A stretch of DNA of 64,000 nt from Terriglobia bacterium (GCA_020073565.1 JAIQEY010000004.1:124001-188000), one strand, 5' to 3'; shown: positions 35,201-43,640, counted from the first letter of the stretch. Translations and numbers: made by a program. The notes: generated from the sequence alone by a model not told the origin.

Positions 35201-36051
35201 TCGATCTCGTTCTCAAACTTTCTGCCGACCTGGCCCGCGTCCAAGCCGATCCCATTCAGATTGAACAGGTGCTGATGAACCTCGCCCTGAATGCCCGTGA
35301 CGCCATGCCCAAAGGTGGCACGCTCACCATCTCGACCTCCAATACGGAACTCAATCACGACTACCAGCAGATGCATGCGCCCATCGTTCCGGGCCCGTAC
35401 GCCATGATCTCAGTTTCGGATACCGGTGTCGGCATGAAGGAAGAAACTCGCTCCCACGTTTTCGAGCCCTTCTTCACCACTAAACCCATGGGCCAGGGCA
35501 CCGGCCTCGGGCTTTCCATTGTTTATGGAATTGTCAAGCAAAGCGGAGGCAACATTTGGGTCTACAGTGAAGCAGGACAGGGAACGACGTTCAAGATATA
35601 TCTCCCCGCCATCGATGTCCCGAAGGAGACCGTACACCAGCTCGAACCGGCCATGATTTCCGCACCCGGCTCGGGAACCATCTTAGTTGTCGAAGATGAG
35701 GCTGCACTGGCGGAACTGACCCGAACCGTCCTGGAAAGACAAGGATATTCGGTCTTGGCCGCCAACAGCGGCGAAGAAGCTCTCAACCTCGCTCGCAGCC
35801 ACCAAGGATCCATTCAGCTGCTGCTGACCGATATCATCCTGCGCGGACGAATGGATGGATTCGAGTTGGCCTCGCTCTTCCACGCGGAACGGCCCGGAAT
35901 GAAAGTGCTCTATATGTCCGGCTACAGCGATGCCCTGAATTCCCCTCGTCGCGAAGTCGACCCGAATGCAACTCTGCTCGAGAAGCCTTTCACCACGCAG
36001 GAGCTTCGCGCTAAGGTCAGCGAGATCTTGACCATGAAACTCTCTGCGTAA
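32230..36051 (+). CDS. Multi-PAS hybrid sensor histidine kinase / response regulator
   Basis: A 1273-residue membrane sensor. Residues ~20-115 are a DUF4118 (KdpD-like) four-helix membrane region. Then come about six PAS/PAC modules, each ending in a DITERK/DIAERK/DISERK-type motif. The kinase core has His909 in GGVAHDFNN, N-box NLALNARDAMP, G-boxes DTGVGM and GQGTGLGLSI. A C-terminal receiver follows with ILVVEDE and phospho-acceptor Asp1201 in LLLTDIIL. The start at 32230 has AAAGG 7 bases upstream; a GTG at 32146 is also in frame. No partner regulator is adjacent, so it may work through its own receiver or a distant output. A CRP-like site lies upstream. Confidence 0.92.
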   Translation: MSATGSTKSLVGPPPSRTRGWLLRYGFALLAVAVAGALRYWLGMFGLTAPYITFYPIVMLVAIVAGLGPGLLATLLSLIAAAHFFLGPAGFAVESLGDRIGMALFLVMGAAINVLAEAMRRRNTQLRRSRADLNRAQAIAQVGSWYLDIPNNVLTWSDEAYRLFEVPIGTPLSLEAFLDRVHPADRQQVLDAWSAALKGAPYDIEHRVLVDGKTKRVRERAEVEFGAGGKPQFATGTVQDITERKQADENLQKSIVEIEDLYNRAPCGYHSLDPDGVLVRINDTELDWLGYKREEVLGKLNLADVLTPETRKTFEESYPKFKATGQVKDLYFELIRKNGTVLPVLVSATAIRDSAGNFLMSRSTVYDIAERKQAEEAVQKSEQRLNLALDSGQMGIWELDLTNDTAIRNLRHDQIFGYQSLQPEWGREIFLSHIVPEDRDAVRKQFEQAAATGNFFLECPITWPDQSIHWICAQGKAFRDAQGKPVKMMGTVADITERKWAEEELRKSKNDWELTFDAVPDLVMLLDADNRILRANRALCSFLGMDHSALLGKRCFEVVHHQTAPHRDCPLKFMLMTGQGQQGEIAEPSLGKIFDVSVTPVWEGKTFRGAVHVMRDITDRKRAEGRLRQQLRVNDAMFDQAIACFVLLDPEFNFIRVNEAYAKACHRKVEDFPGRNHFELYPSDTKALFDEVVRSGLPIQVLARPFSFPDQPERGTTYWDWTLQPIFDETGTLEFLFLSLNDVTEHERARQDLKQSQDELARKHEQVRKASLYTRSLIEASPDPLVTISPEGKITDVNAATETVTGLSRERLTGSDFCDYFTEPGQAREIYQQVFEKGSVHDYPLAIRHASGHITHVLYNASVFKNQAGQVEGVFAAARDISERKTLEEQLLQAQKLEAIGRLAGGVAHDFNNIMAVILGFSGLIQERLAPDHPIRQPVENIQRAAERAAGVTRQLLAFSRKQVMKPKVLELNDVITEASKMLVRLIGENIDLVLKLSADLARVQADPIQIEQVLMNLALNARDAMPKGGTLTISTSNTELNHDYQQMHAPIVPGPYAMISVSDTGVGMKEETRSHVFEPFFTTKPMGQGTGLGLSIVYGIVKQSGGNIWVYSEAGQGTTFKIYLPAIDVPKETVHQLEPAMISAPGSGTILVVEDEAALAELTRTVLERQGYSVLAANSGEEALNLARSHQGSIQLLLTDIILRGRMDGFELASLFHAERPGMKVLYMSGYSDALNSPRREVDPNATLLEKPFTTQELRAKVSEILTMKLSA

Positions 36052-36434
36052 TCCAGTCTCAGGTCTTCCCTCAAATCTCGAAACGCTATTTGAAATTGGC
36101 CCGGATCCGCCACCCACTACCTCTGGCTTCCGCTCCTTCAGCTGGTCACGCCAGCGTGTGACCGCCGTCACAGCAGCCCCTGGGACGGCCGTGACATGCT
36201 CTCCCGCGTCCTCGTTGGACATGGGACGCGGAGTTACAAAGACTTGCTCCTTTAACGCAAGGACTTTCTCTTTGTGGTGACCGAATTGACAGCCGCGCCT
36301 TCGAGGCGTATTTCTTGTGGGTCAACGTGTAGCGTCAGCTGCGATTCGGCGTCCCCCAGCATTCAGCTGGCGTCAGATGTGACCGTCCCGCGCTTGCGGG
36401 CCACTCAATCCTTTCTTCCAGGAGATGTCACTCT
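36052..36434. other. 383-bp leader region before the kumamolisin gene, with a hairpin
   Basis: No open frame I can support. A strong hairpin CCCGC-GCTT-GCGGG lies at 36387-36400, about 20 bases before the AGGAG ribosome-binding site. Two CAGCTG-containing stretches (GCGTCAGCTG at ~36331 and CAGCTGGCGTCAG at ~36363) precede it. It could be a structured 5' UTR of the protease mRNA. It did not match riboswitch consensus sequences I could check by eye, including the GEMM cyclic-di-GMP class. Confidence 0.35.
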
Positions 36435-38504
36435 ATGTGTTGCAAAGCGACAAAGTACCTTCTTTTTGCCTCGGTTGTCTGCATCGCGATCACTTTGATC
36501 GCTATCCCTGCCTTCGCCCAGGGCGCGAAGGCAGGACGATCGCTTCCCCAGCCTCAGCTCCTTGGTCCCGAAAGCCTGTCGAAGCAAATCACCGTCAATG
36601 TCTGGCTCAAGCAGCACAACAAAGCTGCCTTTGACGAACTGGTTCGCCAGATGTACGACAAGAACTCCCCGAACTATCACCACTGGCTCACGCCCACCGA
36701 ATACAAGCAGAAGTTTGCTCCCAGTGACGCGGAAGCGGCGACCGTTCGCCAACACCTCGCGAACAATAACCTGAGCGTGGTTTCCACCGACAAATTCAAC
36801 CACGTCGTCACCGCTCGCGGTCCTGTCGCTGACGTTCAGCGCGCCTTCGGCGTGCAGCTGAATCGTGTTTCTCTCAATGGGAACATTCACCGTATGCCGG
36901 CTGCCGAGCCTGTCATCGCAGGAGCCGCCGGTAAATTGGTCGCCACCGTTCAAGGCCTGGCTGACCTCAGCTACCAGAACTATTCCCAGCGGCGCGTCGA
37001 TCCCGACACGGGACAACCCGAGCCCATGGTCGCGCTCAGTAGTCCCAGTCCCGCAATTAAGTTCTTCAATGCCAATTGCCTCCGCGCCCCACAGACAAAA
37101 GGGTTCAAAACTCCTGGCGGCCCCCGTGCCGTCTATTCCGGTAATCGCTACGGCAACAACATCAATTCTGGACCTCCCAATCTCCCGCCCTGCGGCTATG
37201 ACGCTCCGCAAATCCAGAAAGCGTACGGACTGAAGTCGCTCTACAATCAGAAGCTCGATGGCGCCGGACAGAACATCGTCATTGTCGATGCCTTCGGTAA
37301 CGATACCATCACCAGCGATGCCAATATTTTTTCTGAGATCAACGGCCTTCCGCCCTTGACCCCCGACAATTTCCTGATCCTCTATCCCACGGGTCCCGCC
37401 TCTTGCGGCGGTGTCTGCGGTGGGTGGGCGGACGAGACCAGTCTGGACGTGGAGTGGTCCCATGCGGTCGCGCCCGGAGCCAACATCATTCTTCTGCTCG
37501 CGGCCGATAATTCCTTTACCAATCTCGACCTCTCGGTTCTGTTCGCGATCGAAAATCAGATTGGTCCCGTGATCTCCAACAGCTATGGCATTGGTGAAAT
37601 TGTTCTCGCGACCTATTTCCCCTCCGAACTCACCGTGCAGGACACCCTCAGCCAACTGGCTGCCGCCCTGGGTATGTCCAACAATTTCTCCACCGGCGAT
37701 AACGGAGACTTCTTCCTCAACTACGGTGTTACCACCGTCTCCATGCCGGCGGCCTCTCCCTATTCCGTCGCTGTCGGCGGCACCAGCCTCTTCCTCAATT
37801 CCGACAAGACCACCAAGGTCCAGACTGGTTGGGGCAACAACGAAACCCGCATCGCCAATGTAACCCCTAATACGCCGGTGATTCCGCCGCTGAATTTCGG
37901 ATTCATCTTCGGTGCAGGCGGCGGCGAAAGCCAGGTGTTCGCCAAGCCGTCCTACCAGAGCAGCCTGCCCGGCACCGGCCGTCAGCTGCCCGACATCGGA
38001 TACGTGGCCGATCCCTTCACTGGGGTTGAGATCATCATCACCGATCCCGCCAATCCCGCCGGAGGACCGCTCATCGGCGTCATCGGCGGCACCAGCCTCT
38101 CTTGTCCCATGTTCTCCGCGCTCTGGGCCATTACCAACCAAGCAGTCGGCGGAGACGTCTTCCTCGGCACGTCGCTCGGTCAGGCCTCCCCGCTGCTCTA
38201 TAACCTGCCGCCGGATGCGATCTCCGATGTGCCGGCCGTCACCTCACCCAACAACGTTACGGGCACGGTCTACCTCCCGAATACTCCACCGTACACCGAG
38301 TCAGCCGACTCGCTGGTAGCGCCCCTGCAAAACACCACTGATTACCTCAGCGCGTTGTATAACGGGCTCTCGACTCGCTGGTACGTGCTCAGCTTCGGCA
38401 CCGACAGCTCCTTGACCACCGGCCCCGGCTGGGACAACGTCACCGGTCTCGGCACGCCCAACGGCGCGGCCTTTGTCACCGACGTCGTCGGTTCCCTTCC
38501 CTAG
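36435..38504 (+). CDS. Pro-kumamolisin, secreted S53 (sedolisin) peptidase
   Basis: A secreted acid serine peptidase of 689 residues. Signal peptide ~1-28 (ends AFAQ). The activation propeptide spans ~50-185 (YHHWLTPTEYKQKFAP). The catalytic domain runs ~250-689 with Glu334 and Asp338 (ADETSLDVEW), the oxyanion Asp422 (STGDNGD) and nucleophile Ser554 (GGTSLSCP). The C-terminal GWDNVTGLGTPNG is the calcium-site region. All triad residues are present. The ATG has AGGAG 10 bases upstream and the gene ends at a strong terminator, so it is monocistronic. Sedolisins are abundant in Acidobacteria, which often live in acid soils. Confidence 0.94.
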   Translation: MCCKATKYLLFASVVCIAITLIAIPAFAQGAKAGRSLPQPQLLGPESLSKQITVNVWLKQHNKAAFDELVRQMYDKNSPNYHHWLTPTEYKQKFAPSDAEAATVRQHLANNNLSVVSTDKFNHVVTARGPVADVQRAFGVQLNRVSLNGNIHRMPAAEPVIAGAAGKLVATVQGLADLSYQNYSQRRVDPDTGQPEPMVALSSPSPAIKFFNANCLRAPQTKGFKTPGGPRAVYSGNRYGNNINSGPPNLPPCGYDAPQIQKAYGLKSLYNQKLDGAGQNIVIVDAFGNDTITSDANIFSEINGLPPLTPDNFLILYPTGPASCGGVCGGWADETSLDVEWSHAVAPGANIILLLAADNSFTNLDLSVLFAIENQIGPVISNSYGIGEIVLATYFPSELTVQDTLSQLAAALGMSNNFSTGDNGDFFLNYGVTTVSMPAASPYSVAVGGTSLFLNSDKTTKVQTGWGNNETRIANVTPNTPVIPPLNFGFIFGAGGGESQVFAKPSYQSSLPGTGRQLPDIGYVADPFTGVEIIITDPANPAGGPLIGVIGGTSLSCPMFSALWAITNQAVGGDVFLGTSLGQASPLLYNLPPDAISDVPAVTSPNNVTGTVYLPNTPPYTESADSLVAPLQNTTDYLSALYNGLSTRWYVLSFGTDSSLTTGPGWDNVTGLGTPNGAAFVTDVVGSLP

Positions 38505-38530
38505 TGCAACGTAACGCACTCACAACCATA

Positions 38531-38562
38531 AGCAGGCTGGATCAGATCCAGCCTGCTTTTTT
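38531..38562 (+). terminator. Intrinsic terminator of the kumamolisin gene
   Basis: An 11-bp perfect stem AGCAGGCTGGA / TCCAGCCTGCT around a 5-base loop, followed directly by six T. It lies 26 bases after the kumamolisin stop codon. Confidence 0.92.
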
Positions 38563-38634
38563 CGCGCCGGCGGAATCTGGGTGGCCCAAATCTGGCATCG
38601 ATCAAATCGCCAAAACCTAAGCCGGTAGGACGGA

Positions 38635-39276
38635 TCATTGGTCGTGCCAGTGGAAGAGCTTATGCGTGATCTTCCACTCACCATTCCACTTGAGCAAGGT
38701 GAACACGTCGGAAGCTCGGGCATTGGCGCCAGCCAACTTACCTGACCAGCGTTGAACTTCCAGATGAACGACGGCGATGCTCTCGATGATCTCGATGCGT
38801 GCGAAGCGAGGATTGATATTCGGTGCCGGGCCGTTCTGAGTGATCCATTGGAACACGTGTTCAACCGAGCCGCTATATTCGACCCCTTGACAGTAGCCGG
38901 AGATGGTTGCGGAAGGATGAAAAGCAGGGCGCATGAGATCTCCGTCGCCTGCCCGAGCGCCCGCGATATAGCAGTGCATGGTGCGGGTGATCGCGTCGTG
39001 TTCGACGAGGTAGGCGTTGGCGGCCGGTTTCAGCGGGGGGAGGCTCTCGGATTCATCGATCGAGATTTCGCCGGGACACCTGGTGCGTAAACGGCTCCAA
39101 GCCTCTATCTCGTGCCTGTAAGCGAAGACGGTGTCCTGCTTTTCGTGCTCACGGCGGTGGACTGGGAGTCCCTCACTCGCTTCCCAGCGCCGCACCGTGC
39201 GTTCACTGCGGTCCAGGTAGGCCGCGATCTGCTTCCACGATTCCAGAGTTTTCTGTGGGGTGTTCCGCTCAGCCAT
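38635..39276 (-). CDS. Helix-turn-helix plus NTF2-like (SnoaL/lumazine-binding) protein
   Basis: A 213-residue two-domain protein. Residues ~8-60 are a MerR/excisionase-like helix-turn-helix (LESWKQIAAYLDRSERTVRRWE, then VFAYRHEIEAW), a segment also seen in front of acidobacterial TPR regulators. Residues ~85-213 are an NTF2-like domain (MRPAFHPSATISGY, WSGKLAG, FTLLKWNGEWKITHK) closely related to the neighbouring gene product. It could be a ligand-responsive regulator. The start ATG at 39276 follows a G-rich tract; an in-frame upstream start adds 31 residues of low-quality sequence. The catalytic or ligand role is unknown. Confidence 0.72.
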   Translation of the reverse strand: MAERNTPQKTLESWKQIAAYLDRSERTVRRWEASEGLPVHRREHEKQDTVFAYRHEIEAWSRLRTRCPGEISIDESESLPPLKPAANAYLVEHDAITRTMHCYIAGARAGDGDLMRPAFHPSATISGYCQGVEYSGSVEHVFQWITQNGPAPNINPRFARIEIIESIAVVHLEVQRWSGKLAGANARASDVFTLLKWNGEWKITHKLFHWHDQ

Positions 39277-39329
39277 CCCAAAACCCCCGCGGAAGACTAT
39301 ACCAGAGGCCCCGCCGCTAAGCTGAGCTC

Positions 39330-39716
39330 TCATGTGTGCCAGTGAAACGCCTTCTGGATGATTTTCCACCCGCTTGGCATCTTGAGAAGCGTGAACAGGT
39401 CGGACATACGCACGCCCGAGCCAGCCAAGTTACCTGACCACCCGGCTACCTCCAGTCGAACGACCGCGATGGATTCGAGGATGTCCACACTAACCACGCG
39501 GGGCTCAATCTTGGGAGCGGGACCATTCTTGTCGATCCAGTCGAAAAGGAACTTGATTCCGATGGCGAGTTGTTCCCCGGCGTAGCCGAAAAATGAGGCG
39601 TCCGGGTGGAAGGCGGGACGCATCAGCTCGCTTTTGCCTTGTTTGCTTCCGTCAATATACATCTGCATGGTCTTGACGATTTCGTCATATTCGGTGAGGT
39701 ATTCGCTCTTAGGCAT
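39330..39716 (-). CDS. NTF2-like nuclear-transport-factor-fold protein (putative lumazine-binding family)
   Basis: A 128-residue single-domain NTF2-like protein: AFHPDASFFGYAG, FDWIDKNGPAPKIEP, WSGNLAGSG and FTLLKMPSGWKIIQKAFHWHT. It is a paralogue of the C-terminal domain of the adjacent gene (same motifs in the same order), with which it would be co-transcribed 53 bases apart. The function is unknown; family members act as small-molecule-binding proteins or isomerase-like enzymes. The ATG at 39716 was chosen because the upstream extension has repeat-like, low-quality sequence. Confidence 0.72.
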   Translation of the reverse strand: MPKSEYLTEYDEIVKTMQMYIDGSKQGKSELMRPAFHPDASFFGYAGEQLAIGIKFLFDWIDKNGPAPKIEPRVVSVDILESIAVVRLEVAGWSGNLAGSGVRMSDLFTLLKMPSGWKIIQKAFHWHT

Positions 39717-39839
39717 GCCGGAGACAGTAGGATCGGAGAGTGCGGGGCGGCAACAGCCAAACGTGGCCAAAGTCGGTCGCCAATATGGGTCCCATGGAGA
39801 GACGGGCGCCCTCGCCCGCCCCACCAGGCTCCAGCTAGC

Positions 39840-39868
39840 AAAAAAAGGCCGCGATCTCTCGCGGCCTT
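39840..39868 (-). terminator. Intrinsic terminator of the rpsO-pnp operon
   Basis: On the minus strand, AAGGCCGCGA-GAGA-TCGCGGCCTT is followed by five or more T. It is a perfect 10-bp stem and lies about 38 bases after the pnp stop. Confidence 0.93.
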
Positions 39869-39905
39869 GCATTCTCGAAAAGCAACTAGAAACCAGCAAC
39901 CATTC

Positions 39906-42332
39906 CTACCGGCGGCCTCCGCGTCCACCACCACCGCCGTGGTGGCCGCCTCCGTGCCCACCGCCTGGCCCACGTCCACCGCTGCGACCGCCCCCACGCC
40001 GGCGCCGATTGCGATCGCCGCCGCGTCCGTCGCGTCCGCCTTCCGGCCGTGCCGGCGCAGCGCCAGCCTCTGCCGGAGCGTGCTCCAGATCCACGCGGTT
40101 GAAGTTCGGTTCATCGTCGTCGCTGAACTCCGCGCCGCCCTCAATCACAGCAGTCGGTGAGCCTACTGCAGCTACCGGAGCTGCCGCCGGTGCTCCTTCC
40201 ATTTCCGGAGGCGGAGCCCCGCCGCCCATCTTCGCCCGCTGCTCTTTCAGAATCGCCTTGCGCGACAGCTTGATGCGGTTGCCCTCGACCGCCAGCACCT
40301 TCACTAGCACCTGGTCGCCTTCTTTCAGTTCGTCCCGAACATCTTTAATCCGATGTTCCGCGACCTCGCTGATGTGCAGCAACCCATCCAGGCCGGGTAG
40401 AATCTCAACGAACGCTCCAAAATCCGCCAGCCGGCTGACCTTCCCGAGATAAGTCTTCCCTACCTCAGCCGAAGCCGTAAGGTCGCGAATAATCTGTAGC
40501 GCCTTATTCGCCGACACTTCATCGTTCGAAGCCACGTTCACCTTGCCCGTATCTTCGACGTCGATCTTCACACCCGTCTGCTCGATGATGCTTCGAATCA
40601 TCTTGCCACCGGGCCCAATCACGTCGCGGATCTTGTCGACCGGAATCTGCAGGGTGTAGATGCGCGGCGCATATGCCGACACCTTCACGCGCGCTTCGCT
40701 TAGGACTTCGTCCATCTTGCCGAGAATGAACATCCGTCCGCGCTGCGCCTGGGCCAAAGCCTCCCGCATGATCTGCGGCGTGATGCCTGCGACCTTGATG
40801 TCCATTTGCAGAGCAGTGATGCCGTCTTTGGTGCCAGCGACTTTGAAATCCATGTCGCCGTAGTGATCTTCCGCGCCCGCAATGTCGGTCAGGATGGCGT
40901 ACTCGTCGCCTTCCTTCACCAAGCCCATCGCGACCCCGGCAACCGGCGCCTTCAGGGGAACACCTGCATCCATCAGAGAGAGAGACGCGCCGCAAATGGT
41001 CGCCATCGAAGAGGATCCATTCGACTCCAGAATGTCGGAGACAACCCGCATGGCATACGGCCAATTCTCTTCCGTAGGGAGAACCGAGGAAACCGCCCGC
41101 TCCGCTAGCGCACCGTGCCCAATCTCACGACGTCCAGCCCCCCGCAGGAATGCCACTTCTCCTACCGAGAAAGGCGGGAAATTATAATGCAGCATAAAGC
41201 GTTTCTTGGCCTCGCCTTCGAAGCCTTCCAGACGCTGCATGTCGTCGCTGGTGCCGAGGGTGGTCGTAACCAGGGCCTGAGTTTCGCCTCGCGTGAAGAT
41301 TGCGCTGCCGTGGGCGCGGGGCAGAACGCCGGCTTCGATCCAGATTTCGCGAATCTGGTCGAAGGCGCGTCCGTCGGGACGGCGCTTGTTTTTGATGACC
41401 TGATCGCGGAAGATGCGCTCGCGCAGAATCTCGTAGTACTTCTTGAGTTTCGCCTTGCCCAGGACATCGTCCTCGGGAAGCGCAGCCAGCAGTTCCTTCT
41501 CCAGGGTTCGAACCAGTTCGTAGCTCTCGGATTTCGGATGCTTCTGCGTGTCGAGATTTTCTGCCAGACGCTTGCCGATTTTCGATTCCAGCTCCTTGAA
41601 GTAGGCCTCGTCAAATTCGGGCGACGTCACCGCACGCTTCGGTTTTCCAGCTTTGCTGCGGAGTTCGTTGATGCCGGCGCAAATCTTCTTGATCTCGGTA
41701 TGGCCGAACTCGATCGCGTCCACCACCGTCTCTTCTTTCACTTCCTTCGCGCCCGACTCGATCATCACGATGGCGTCGGATGTTCCGACGACCATAATGT
41801 TGAGCAGGCTTTCGCGCATTTCTGAGTAAGTCGGGTTGACGATGAAACGCCCTTCCACCAATCCCACGCGCACGGCGCCAATCGGGCCCAGGAACGGAAT
41901 ATCGGAGACAGTCAGAGCAGCCGAAGCCGCGTTGATGCCGACTACGTCGGGATCATTCTCGGTGTCAGCCGAGAGCACGAACGCGATCACCTGGGTCTCA
42001 CACCTGAAGCCTTCGGCAAACATCGGACGCACCGGCCGGTCGATCTGACGGCTGGTGAGAACTTCGCGTTCACTCATGCGTCCTTCGCGTTTGATGAAGC
42101 CGCCGGGGATGCGTCCGCCGGCGTAGGTGTACTCACGGTAATCAACGGTGAGTGGAAAGAAGTCGATGCCCTCGCGGGGGTCGGGATTGGCAACCGCAGT
42201 CGCCAGCACCACGTTCTCTCCCAGGCGGACCACGGCGGAGCCGTGCGCTTGCTTGGCAAGTTTTCCGGTTTCAAATGAGATGTTCTTCCCGCCGGTCAGT
42301 TCGACGGTTACTTGGGTGGGTTCAGGCTTCAT
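39906..42332 (-). CDS. pnp: Polyribonucleotide nucleotidyltransferase with Arg/Gly/His-rich tail
   Basis: A 3'-5' phosphorolytic exoribonuclease of 808 residues, longer than the usual ~700. Two RNase PH domains (~1-230 and ~310-550) are followed by a KH domain (GPGGKMIRSIIEQTG) and an S1 domain (DFGAFVEILPGLDGLLHISE). The last ~45 residues are a basic Gly/Arg/His-rich tail with RGG-type repeats, preceded by an Ala/Pro/Glu-rich linker. Such tails often increase RNA binding. The start ATG at 42332 has GAGGA 6 bases upstream. It follows rpsO on the same strand, the conserved bacterial rpsO-pnp arrangement. Confidence 0.97.
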   Translation of the reverse strand: MKPEPTQVTVELTGGKNISFETGKLAKQAHGSAVVRLGENVVLATAVANPDPREGIDFFPLTVDYREYTYAGGRIPGGFIKREGRMSEREVLTSRQIDRPVRPMFAEGFRCETQVIAFVLSADTENDPDVVGINAASAALTVSDIPFLGPIGAVRVGLVEGRFIVNPTYSEMRESLLNIMVVGTSDAIVMIESGAKEVKEETVVDAIEFGHTEIKKICAGINELRSKAGKPKRAVTSPEFDEAYFKELESKIGKRLAENLDTQKHPKSESYELVRTLEKELLAALPEDDVLGKAKLKKYYEILRERIFRDQVIKNKRRPDGRAFDQIREIWIEAGVLPRAHGSAIFTRGETQALVTTTLGTSDDMQRLEGFEGEAKKRFMLHYNFPPFSVGEVAFLRGAGRREIGHGALAERAVSSVLPTEENWPYAMRVVSDILESNGSSSMATICGASLSLMDAGVPLKAPVAGVAMGLVKEGDEYAILTDIAGAEDHYGDMDFKVAGTKDGITALQMDIKVAGITPQIMREALAQAQRGRMFILGKMDEVLSEARVKVSAYAPRIYTLQIPVDKIRDVIGPGGKMIRSIIEQTGVKIDVEDTGKVNVASNDEVSANKALQIIRDLTASAEVGKTYLGKVSRLADFGAFVEILPGLDGLLHISEVAEHRIKDVRDELKEGDQVLVKVLAVEGNRIKLSRKAILKEQRAKMGGGAPPPEMEGAPAAAPVAAVGSPTAVIEGGAEFSDDDEPNFNRVDLEHAPAEAGAAPARPEGGRDGRGGDRNRRRRGGGRSGGRGPGGGHGGGHHGGGGGRGGRR

Positions 42333-42512
42333 AAGTCATCCTCAGAGAACAGGAGTTAGCTTCGTTCCCACGTTTCGAAAAGCGCGAAACGTGGGGCCCC
42401 GGCGCGGAGTTCGCACGGATAGGCGGGTGCCAGTGGTTCGCGGTTGGGAAACGCACGCTTAATAGAGGCTCTCGGAGTCAAAGACCGGCTCCGCACGGAG
42501 CCAGTCGCGCTT

Positions 42513-42779
42513 TTATTTGCGGATGCCGAGCTTGGAAATTACGGTCTTATACCGTTCCGAGTCGTACTTCTTCAGGTAGTCCAGCAAACGACGCCGTTTG
42601 CTGACCAGCATGAGAAGTCCGCGGCGCGAGCCGTGGTCTTTCTGGTGCGTTTTGAAGTGCTCCGTCAATTGGCCAATGCGCTCGCTCAACAGCGCGATTT
42701 GTACTTCGGGGCTACCGGTATCGGTGGCGTGCGTGCGGTACGAGTCAATCACGGATTGCTTTTGCAGTCTGGCTAGCAC
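42513..42779 (-). CDS. rpsO: 30S ribosomal protein S15
   Basis: S15 binds 16S rRNA and bridges to the large subunit. With the GTG start at 42779 the product is 88 residues, the usual length; AGGAG lies 12 bases upstream. Conserved residues are [43 protein letters not shown] and a C-terminal ISKLGIRK. An upstream ATG at 42833 would add 18 residues not seen in the family. It heads the operon with pnp. Confidence 0.96.
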   Translation of the reverse strand: MLARLQKQSVIDSYRTHATDTGSPEVQIALLSERIGQLTEHFKTHQKDHGSRRGLLMLVSKRRRLLDYLKKYDSERYKTVISKLGIRK

Positions 42780-42857
42780 TAACCTGTTGCGCTCCTGTCT
42801 ATTCTCTTTTCGTAACGCCTTCGAGGATAACATGTTGCGGAAGACAGTGGCAAGCCA

Positions 42858-42908
42858 ATGTGGCGCGGGCACTCCCTTCGACTTCGCTCAGGGCAGGCTC
42901 TGCCCGCG
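42858..42908. repeat. REP-like element, family A, with internal insertion
   Basis: GTGGCGCGGGCACTC starts as in the other family-A copies, but the second arm (TGCCCGCG, 42901-42908) is separated by about 27 bases of a different repeat-like sequence (CCTTCGACTTCGCTCAGGGCAGG). The same CCCTTCGACT...GCTCAGGG type of sequence recurs near 49960-50011. It suggests one repeat family inserted into another. Confidence 0.55.
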
Positions 42909-43003
42909 AAAGGTCTGCGCCGAAGCGACTCTGTGATTGGCTCGCTCCCATCGCCGATAAAGTACGCTCTCCGATTTTGTCCTAACTATTACAAATCTCC
43001 AAC

Positions 43004-43249
43004 CATTCATTTCGCAAGCGCACACCACGCCTGGCGTTCATCAAATTCCTGATGCCCGATGTTCCGGTCGTCCTGTTATCAGGCTCGACCGCGCTACCGT
43101 CTACCGAACTGATCTTTGTTGATGCGCACTTTGGATTCGGAACAGCGCTGGACGATCTGTTGTGGACCATGCGGACACTGACCGCTGCGGCCACCGCACC
43201 GCCCATGGCGAAAAGCCGGGCCATGACACCAGCTGTCGATTCAACATGA
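43004..43249 (+). pseudogene. Response-regulator receiver fragment (3' half)
   Basis: The frame encodes LAFIKFLMPDVPVVLLSGS, then LIFVDAHFGFGTALDDLLWTMRTL. This resembles the beta4-alpha5 half of a CheY-like receiver: VVLLSGS at beta4 and VDA before the KG position, with FGFG where Lys is usual. The half with the acidic pocket and phospho-acceptor aspartate is absent; an in-frame TAA lies at ~42982. I read it as a decayed remnant, but a short real ORF from the ATG at 43052 is possible. Confidence 0.4.
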
Positions 43250-43373
43250 TTGCCAAGAGGCACTCCCCGTTCTTGGGCATTCAGGTGTTCGGGCCCAAGG
43301 ATGGGGGGCGGTATTACGGGCTATGTAATCTGAAGGGATAGCCAAGTTTCCTGGTATGTGGCAAGCTTGGCTC

Positions 43374-43556
43374 ATGGCAAAGAGCAAACTAACCGCACGT
43401 GAGAAGTCCCGCCAAGAGCGCGAACGAGCCAAATCCCTCGAAGACCGCTCCCGGCAGCTGATGAAGAAAGCGGCCCAACTCCAGCAAAAGGCACAGCAAG
43501 AGGATATCCGCGAAGCCGCTGCGGGGATCGCGAAACAGCCGACTGAGGTGAAGTAG
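43374..43556 (+). CDS. Small basic coiled-coil protein, hypothetical
   Basis: A 60-residue frame (MAKSKLTAREKSRQERERAKSL at the start) rich in Lys, Arg, Glu and Gln, with heptad spacing typical of a coiled coil (residues ~5-48). No convincing ribosome-binding site is seen; an in-frame start at 43356 exists. It stands alone between the receiver fragment and rpsU. It may be a real small protein or a chance frame. Confidence 0.35.
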   Translation: MAKSKLTAREKSRQERERAKSLEDRSRQLMKKAAQLQQKAQQEDIREAAAGIAKQPTEVK

Positions 43557-43640
43557 TTCGGTGCTGACTGCGATGGTGTCCAGATCGCAGGTCAAGAACA
43601 AGCTACGTTCATCGCGGTGCTGAAGGCGCTGCGCCACCCA

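Noticed and set aside
36274-36434. Possible cyclic-di-GMP (GEMM) riboswitch before the kumamolisin gene
   Set aside because: The region has a hairpin and an ACGCAAGGAC stretch, but the conserved GEMM core and tetraloop receptor were not found by eye. A covariance-model search (cmsearch with the GEMM model) would be decisive.
36405-38141. 578-codon open frame antisense to the kumamolisin gene
   Set aside because: Open only because of GC-biased third positions of the real gene; the plus strand has a full signal peptide, propeptide and catalytic residues, and the antisense product has no recognisable motif.
43246-43341. 31-codon frame after the receiver fragment
   Set aside because: No ribosome-binding site and no recognisable sequence; too short to support.
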